Shown piece by piece: positions 59,257 through 64,000 of a stretch of 64,000 nt of DNA (position 1 is its first letter; each line of letters opens with the position of its first letter). The notes under the pieces were generated by a model, which worked only from the letters and a program-made list of their open reading frames with translations, ran no database searches and had not been told where the DNA came from. The DNA is from Endosaccharibacter trunci. GTDB lineage: Bacteria > Pseudomonadota > Alphaproteobacteria > Acetobacterales > Acetobacteraceae. The stretch is from NCBI GenBank assembly GCA_024515975.1, contig JAMSKV010000004.1:124001-188000 (forward strand), written 5' to 3'. The translations under genes were made by a program, and so were the position numbers.

Positions 59257-60288
59257 TCAGGCCGGAACCGAGGTTTCCTCATGCCAATCGGCACCGATGG
59301 AGGAGGAGAAGGCTTCCTCCCAGGTGCCGGAGGTGGAGGCGCGGCTGTATTCGGTGGAGCGGTTCTCGAAGAAGTTCGCGTGCTCCACCGCGTTCAGCAG
59401 GTCGTCCAGCCAGGGCAGCGGGTTGCTGGCGACGTTGTAGAGCGGCTCCAGCCCGAGCTGGATCAGGCGGCGATCGGCGATGAAGCGGATATACCGCTTC
59501 ACCTGCGCCGCATCGAGACCTTCCACCGGACCCAGCTCGAACGCGAGGTCGATGAACGCGTCCTCGTGATGGACGATGGTGGCGCAGATCTCGCTCAGCT
59601 CGGCGCGGAGCTGGTCGGTCCAGATTTCCGGGTTCTCCTGCACGAAGGTGCGGAACAGGCGGATCACGGACAGGCAATGCAGGGTCTCGTCGCGCACCGA
59701 CCAGGTCACGATCTGCCCCATGCCCTTGAGCTTGTTGAAACGCGGGAAGTTCAGCAGGATCGCGAAGGACGCGAAGAGCTGCAGTCCTTCGGTAAAGGCG
59801 CCGAACGCGGCGAGAGTCTTGGCGATCTCGTGCTTGCTGTCGACCGAGAAGCCCTGCATGTAATCGTACTTGTCCTTCATCTCCTTGTACTGGAGGAAGG
59901 CCGAGTATTCCTGCTCGGGCATGCCGATGGTGTCGAGCAGATGGCTGTAGGCGGCGATATGCACCGTCTCGATATTGGAGAAGGCGGACAGCATCATCAG
60001 CACTTCGGTCGGTTTGAACACCTGGCTGTAGTGCTTCATGTAGCAGTTGTTCACTTCCACGTCCGACTGCGTGAAGAAGCGAAAGATCTGCGTGACGAGA
60101 TTGCGCTCGCCGTCGGACAGGTTGCGGTGCCAGTCCTTGACGTCGTCGGCCAGCGGAACCTCTTCCGGCAGCCAATGCACGCGCTGTTGCGTATGCCAGG
60201 CCTCGTAGGCCCACGGATAGCGGAACGGCTTGTAGACCGGGTTCGCGGTCAGCAGGTCGAACCTCATTTCCCCGACGGCTTGGTCCAT
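59257..60288 (-). CDS. nrdB: Class Ia ribonucleotide reductase beta subunit
   Basis: A 343-residue NrdB of the diiron family. Ligand regions are ERNLVTQIFRFFTQSDVEVNNCY, FSNIETVHIAAYSHLLDTIG, EGLQLFASFAILLNF and ATIVHHEDAFIDLAF; the C-terminal tail is free for binding NrdA. It generates the radical used to make deoxyribonucleotides. GGAG lies nine bases before the ATG at 60288. nrdA is not adjacent. Confidence 0.94.
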   Translation of the reverse strand: MDQAVGEMRFDLLTANPVYKPFRYPWAYEAWHTQQRVHWLPEEVPLADDVKDWHRNLSDGERNLVTQIFRFFTQSDVEVNNCYMKHYSQVFKPTEVLMMLSAFSNIETVHIAAYSHLLDTIGMPEQEYSAFLQYKEMKDKYDYMQGFSVDSKHEIAKTLAAFGAFTEGLQLFASFAILLNFPRFNKLKGMGQIVTWSVRDETLHCLSVIRLFRTFVQENPEIWTDQLRAELSEICATIVHHEDAFIDLAFELGPVEGLDAAQVKRYIRFIADRRLIQLGLEPLYNVASNPLPWLDDLLNAVEHANFFENRSTEYSRASTSGTWEEAFSSSIGADWHEETSVPA

Positions 60289-60495
60289 GACGTGGCGCTC
60301 CAGAAGCAAAGGGCAGCGGTCGCCGGAACGGCGTCTCGCATGCGATCGGAAGGTGGAGCCCGGGGACTCGGAACGACGCCGGGCGCGTCCCGACTATGCC
60401 CCAGAGGGGCGGAGCGGGAAACCGGGCATCGCGGCGCTATCCACAAGATATTGTGCGAGCGGGTGCATGGAACCCCTACAGATCGCTCCCCGGAC

Positions 60496-61209
60496 TCAGG
60501 CCTGTGGCGGCTCCAGCTCGCGGATATCGTCCAGCGTCCTGGCGCCGAACGCCTCGGAATCGAGATATGCGACCAGACGCGCGGCAACGGAATCGGGGCT
60601 CGCAAGCCCGCCGGTTGCATGGGCGTCCTGGAAGCGCGACCGCGTCGGCGTGTCCACCGTCCGCACCACCTCCTGCATGGCGGTATCCACCAGACCGGGC
60701 GCCATGGACACCGCGCGCACGTCCGATTCGCTGGCCAGGGCGCGGATGAAACCATCGAGTCCCGCCTTGGCGGCGCAATAGGCGGACCAGTGCGGCACGC
60801 CGCGACGCCCCGCGCCGGACGAAATCCCCATCACCCGCCGATCGGCGCCCCAATCCTCCGTCGCGCGCAGGAACGCCGCCGTGCTCAGCATCGGCCCGGT
60901 CAGATTGAGGCGGAAATGGGTTTCCAGCGCATCGGCAGACAGGGCGGAAACGGGACCAAGCGGGTCGATCATGCCCGCATTCAGGATCAGCGAGGCGCGC
61001 GCGAACGGCGGCAGGCCAGATAGAGCCTCCTCGATCCAGCTGCCGGCCAGCGCGGGATCGGACAGATCCACCGAGCGCCAATGCAGGCGGGCATGGTCCA
61101 CGGGCGCGACGCCGCGCGCAGCGGCAACCACGGTGTCGCCGCGCGCCAGAAGCGCTTGCACGAAGGCGGCGCCCAGACCGCGAGACCCGCCCGTGATCAC
61201 GGCCAGCAT
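60496..61209 (-). CDS. SDR family NAD(P)-dependent oxidoreductase
   Basis: A 237-residue short-chain dehydrogenase. Cofactor motif TGGSRGLGAA, LILNAGM (NAG) and catalytic YCAAKAG. The length is short but complete. It begins two bases after the end of the fumarylacetoacetase-family gene, so they are co-transcribed, perhaps in breakdown of an aromatic or keto acid. The substrate is unknown. Confidence 0.9.
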   Translation of the reverse strand: MLAVITGGSRGLGAAFVQALLARGDTVVAAARGVAPVDHARLHWRSVDLSDPALAGSWIEEALSGLPPFARASLILNAGMIDPLGPVSALSADALETHFRLNLTGPMLSTAAFLRATEDWGADRRVMGISSGAGRRGVPHWSAYCAAKAGLDGFIRALASESDVRAVSMAPGLVDTAMQEVVRTVDTPTRSRFQDAHATGGLASPDSVAARLVAYLDSEAFGARTLDDIRELEPPQA

Positions 61210-61211
61210 GA

Positions 61212-61931
61212 TCAGTGCGCCTCGTATCGAACGACGATCTCGCCCAGATCGAATCCGTCGCCGGAACAGGCACCGACGACCCGCTCACCCGGCTTCACCG
61301 GCCCCACGCCCGCCGGCGTGCCGGTCAGGACGAGGTCGCCCGGCACGAGCGTCACGAAACGCGACAGGAAGGCGATCGCCTCGGCCACGCTCCAGATCAT
61401 GTCGGCCAGATCGCCGCTTTGCTTCACCACGCCGTCCACGCTGAGCGTGATCGCACCCTTCTGCGGATGGCCGATCTCGGACGCGGGCACGATCGGCGCG
61501 ATCGGACAGGATTGGTCGAACCCCTTGGCGAATGCCCAGGGCCGCCCGGCTGCCTTGGCCTCGGCCTGCAGGTCGCGACGGGTCATGTCCAGCGCCACCG
61601 CATAGCCGAACACGTGCGACAGCGCGTCTTCCGGCGCAATGTCGCTGCCGCCGACGCCGATCGCCGCGACCAGTTCGACCTCATGGTGGAGGTTTCCGGT
61701 CTGGCGCGGAAACGGCAGGTCGCCGCCGCCGGGCACCACGGCATCCGCAGGCTTGGAAAAGAAGAACGGGGGCGCCCGGTCGGGATTGCCACCCATTTCC
61801 CGGGCGTGATCGGCATAGTTCTGCCCGACACACCAGATGCGACGCACGGGAAAGGACGTTTCGCTGCCGCGCACCGGGACAACCGGCTGCGGCACCACGA
61901 TCTCCGCCACCGAATTCAGTCCGTCCACCAT
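61212..61931 (-). CDS. Fumarylacetoacetate hydrolase family protein
   Basis: A 239-residue FAH-fold enzyme. IWCVGQNYADHAREMG, PFFFSKPADAVVPGGG, LHHEVELVAAIG (metal Glu) and LVLTGTPAGVGPVKPGE are conserved. Members are 2-keto-4-pentenoate hydratases, acylpyruvases or oxaloacetate decarboxylases. The N-terminus overlaps the C-terminal end of the coiled-coil protein gene by 16 bases. Confidence 0.92.
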   Translation of the reverse strand: MVDGLNSVAEIVVPQPVVPVRGSETSFPVRRIWCVGQNYADHAREMGGNPDRAPPFFFSKPADAVVPGGGDLPFPRQTGNLHHEVELVAAIGVGGSDIAPEDALSHVFGYAVALDMTRRDLQAEAKAAGRPWAFAKGFDQSCPIAPIVPASEIGHPQKGAITLSVDGVVKQSGDLADMIWSVAEAIAFLSRFVTLVPGDLVLTGTPAGVGPVKPGERVVGACSGDGFDLGEIVVRYEAH

Positions 61932-62638
61932 TTCACGGGCTCAGGCTCGGCATCCGCTTCCACCGGAACCGGCACCCGGCGCGGACGGCCGCGGCCACGA
62001 CGCACAGGCGCCGGCCCGGCCGCATCGTCCTCGTCATTGGCGGCGGGGAGGCCCGCCACCACACGGGTTTCGGCAGCGTGCTGGGCGGCGGATTGGGCCA
62101 GTTCGATCATCGCCTGGCGCTGCGAGCGCGCTTCCTGGAGATCGATCTCCAGATGGGCGACGCGCGTGCGCAAGGTTTCGAACGCCTTGGTCTTCTCGGC
62201 CAGCGCGGCTTCCGCGGCCTGACGGGCCTGTCGTTCGCGCTCCAGCTCCCGCTCCAGGAAACCTGTGCGGTCCTCGGCCGGTTCGGCCATCTCGACGCGT
62301 CCCGCATCGAGGCGCAGCGGCTCGTGACCGCGCGCGGTCCGATCGCGCGACACGTATTCCACCGGCACGTGCTCGTTCTGGCTGAAGCGGCGACGGCGCG
62401 CATCGGGCGAGACGGCCTGTCCGGTCTCGGCCCCGCGACGGTTCCCGCCGGACTGGTATCCGTGCGGACGGTCATGCGCGCGCTCGGTCTGGCGCTCCGG
62501 CATCATTGTCGTCGCACTGACGCCGCGCGGCCGGCCGGAGCCCATGCGCAGCAAGGCCTGACGCACCGCATCGTCGGACGGCATGGAAACATCGTCCTGC
62601 GAATCCACGATCGGATTCAAGGTAAGCTTTTGGTTCAA
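61916..62638 (-). CDS. Coiled-coil protein with basic AT-hook-like C-terminus
   Basis: A 240-residue soluble protein of unknown function. The N-terminus starts NQKLTLNPIVDSQDDVSMPSDD; residues about 130-200 form a Glu/Ala/Arg-rich coiled coil (RELERERQARQAAEAALAE and onward); the C-terminus has RRGRGRPRRVPVP, an AT-hook-like GRGRPRR, and ends EPEPVKWWTD. A TTG start with AGGA six bases upstream is chosen; the ATG at 62584 is an alternative. It could bind DNA or act as a scaffold. Confidence 0.65.
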   Translation of the reverse strand: MNQKLTLNPIVDSQDDVSMPSDDAVRQALLRMGSGRPRGVSATTMMPERQTERAHDRPHGYQSGGNRRGAETGQAVSPDARRRRFSQNEHVPVEYVSRDRTARGHEPLRLDAGRVEMAEPAEDRTGFLERELERERQARQAAEAALAEKTKAFETLRTRVAHLEIDLQEARSQRQAMIELAQSAAQHAAETRVVAGLPAANDEDDAAGPAPVRRGRGRPRRVPVPVEADAEPEPVKWWTD

Positions 62639-62902
62639 AACACATCCTGTCGCAGGGGCGCGGCTGGCCTCGGGCCGGCGGCGCCGAGAAACCGGAGCCG
62701 CGCAAACGGTCTGCATGGAATGCCGTTGCTTCGCCCGGGCAAGATTACGGGAAGAATCACACGGCAGAACGCTTTATTAGCGCGGTTCCGCTTCTTTCGC
62801 AAATGAAGCTGTTGCAACAGTCGCAGGACGGTCGCCGGGCAACAGTATCGGCGCTTTGGCATCCATGCTGTATAGCGCGCCGAACCGCCGGAACTTTCGA
62901 TC

Positions 62903-63850
62903 ATGACCGACCAAGCACGCCCCGTTCTCGTCACGCATAGCGGCAAGTTCCATTGCGACGAGGTGTTCGCTTATGCGGTGCTGCGTCTGGCGCTCGGCCT
63001 GCGGGATCCGTCCCGGGACCATACGCTGCTCCGCACCAGGAAGCCGGCCGCGATCGAGGCCGGCGACATCGTGTTCGACGTCGGCGGCGTCCATGACGAG
63101 GCGACCGACCGGTTCGATCACCATCAGCGCGGCGCGCCGCTGCGCCCGGACGGCACGCCGTTCTCCTCTGCCGGGCTGGTATGGCGCCGGTTCGGCGAGC
63201 AGGCGGTCCGCGCCGTCCTGCCGGAAGCGGATGCCGGCAAGGCAGCGGCCATCGCCGCCGATCTGGACGAGAGCATGGTGCGCACCATCGACGAGATCGA
63301 TAACGGCGTCGGCCAGGATGGGCCCCGCCGCCGCGACTCTCTGGGCCTCGCCTCGTTGATCGGCGATTTCAACCCGAGCTGGGACGATCCGGCCGCCACC
63401 GGCGAGACCGCCGGGGATGCCGCGTTCATCGAGGCCTCTGCCCTGGCCGAAGCCGTGCTCCGACGCAAGATCGCGGCGATGCGCGCGCGCCTGGCGGCCG
63501 AGGCCGAGGTACTCGCGGCGCATGCGGCCGGCGACGATCCCCGCCTGCTGGTGCTGGAACGCGGCATGCCCTGGAAGAACGTCGTGCTGGCGCACGACCT
63601 GCCCGTGCTTCTGGCCGTTTCTCCGGCCTCCAATGGCAACTGGATGCTCGACACGGTGCCGCCGGAGCCCGGCTCGTTCGCCCAGAAGCTGCCATTGCCG
63701 GCGGAATGGGGCGGACTGCCGGAAGGCGAGCTGCGCGCGCTCACCGGCGTTCCGGATGCCGTGTTCGCCCATCTGCGCCGGTTCGTCGCCGCCGCGCGTA
63801 CCCGCCAGGGGGCGATTGCCATGGCGCGGCTGGCGCTGCGGAACGCCTGA
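62903..63850 (+). CDS. MYG1 family protein (DHH-type hydrolase)
   Basis: A 315-residue MYG1/UPF0160 protein. VLVTHSGKFHCDEVFAYAVLRLA starts it, DVGGVHDEATDRFDHHQ is the DHH-like metal motif, and DEIDNGVGQ and GDFNPSW follow. Eukaryotic MYG1 is a 3'-5' RNA exonuclease; the bacterial role is less clear. It is transcribed divergently from the coiled-coil protein gene, sharing a gap of about 260 bases. Confidence 0.93.
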   Translation: MTDQARPVLVTHSGKFHCDEVFAYAVLRLALGLRDPSRDHTLLRTRKPAAIEAGDIVFDVGGVHDEATDRFDHHQRGAPLRPDGTPFSSAGLVWRRFGEQAVRAVLPEADAGKAAAIAADLDESMVRTIDEIDNGVGQDGPRRRDSLGLASLIGDFNPSWDDPAATGETAGDAAFIEASALAEAVLRRKIAAMRARLAAEAEVLAAHAAGDDPRLLVLERGMPWKNVVLAHDLPVLLAVSPASNGNWMLDTVPPEPGSFAQKLPLPAEWGGLPEGELRALTGVPDAVFAHLRRFVAAARTRQGAIAMARLALRNA

Positions 63851-63876
63851 GGTTTCATCCCGCGCAACGGGACGCG

Positions 63877-64000
63877 CTAGGGAGAGAAACCGACCCTGCC
63901 GTTGCGGGCATCGAACGCCACCGCCTCGCTGCGGAACAGCAAGGCGCCGCTATTGGAGCGCGGGGTCGCTTTCGGTTTGATGAACATGCTGCGGTCGGTG
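63877..64000 (-). CDS. C-terminal end of an unidentified protein (cut by window)
   Basis: On the minus strand the last 41 codons read ...RSMFIKPKATPRSNSGALLF...AVAFDARNGRVGFSP and end in TAG at 63877-63879. Composition is protein-like and the frame is open to the window edge. The family cannot be named from the tail. Confidence 0.55.
   Translation of the reverse strand, partial: TDRSMFIKPKATPRSNSGALLFRSEAVAFDARNGRVGFSP

Noticed and set aside
1-64000. CRISPR arrays, tRNA and rRNA genes, prophage
   Set aside because: No regularly spaced repeats, cloverleaf-like segments, rRNA stretches or phage structural genes were recognised in reading the window; a dedicated tRNA scan was not possible.

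Overview
The window is GC-rich, densely coding, and reads as a chromosomal segment of an alphaproteobacterium, most likely of the family Acetobacteraceae. Supporting signs are a hexameric-type citrate synthase, an OprB-type carbohydrate porin, two S53 acid peptidases, a glucoamylase-like GH15 enzyme, many TonB-dependent receptors and small lineage-type hypothetical proteins. I saw no rRNA, tRNA, CRISPR array or prophage. Genus-level placement is not possible from the sequence alone.

Layout. 1-1.2 kb: 3' part of a GGDEF-EAL c-di-GMP protein. 1.2-1.8 kb: rpmI-rplT. 2.0-6.3 kb: a seven-gene Mrp/Mbh-type cation/proton antiporter operon (E-F-G-DUF4040-B-C-D) that lacks the MrpA antiporter body. 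6.4-11.1 kb: SDR dehydrogenase, GH15 glycosidase and amino-acid permease. 11.2-15.0 kb: a YqjI/YqjH-like iron unit (His/Gly-rich PadR repressor plus siderophore-interacting reductase) beside a TonB-dependent receptor. 15.6-18.9 kb: ABC-F ATPase and OprB porin. 19-22 kb: a putative trans-aconitate module (LysR regulator, ModA-like periplasmic protein resembling aconitate isomerase, MHS-type symporter). 22.3-33.6 kb: an Lrp regulator, the Lhr-type helicase and PdeM nuclease pair, a diguanylate cyclase with photolyase and metallophosphatase, chorismate mutase, SixA-type phosphatase and citrate synthase.

33.7-36.1 kb is a scarred region with IS66- and IS5-like remnants and an exported purine deaminase-family protein. 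36.1-40.7 kb holds two tandem S53 (sedolisin) proteases that share a 453-bp tract with only four differences, which points to recent gene conversion. 40.9-46.5 kb: small Cys-rich protein, pyrE-murI, an AT-richer glycosyltransferase with a C-terminal beta-trefoil-like domain, octaprenyl diphosphate synthase and a TrmN6-like methyltransferase.

46.9-58.7 kb is the most system-like part and appears to be an organosulfur acquisition island. It holds a TonB receptor, an acyl-CoA dehydrogenase/SfnB-like flavoprotein, two SsuA/TauA-like binding proteins without their own permease, a protein with four tandem rhodanese domains, a cysteine dioxygenase-family enzyme, a class II aldolase, a 2-hydroxyacid dehydrogenase, an SsuD-like flavin monooxygenase and a divergent LysR regulator. 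Most neighbours overlap by 4 bases or lie within 20 bases, so they are probably co-transcribed. 58.8-64 kb: ribosome hibernation factor, NrdB, an SDR-fumarylacetoacetase-family pair, a coiled-coil basic protein, a MYG1 family protein and the end of a further gene.
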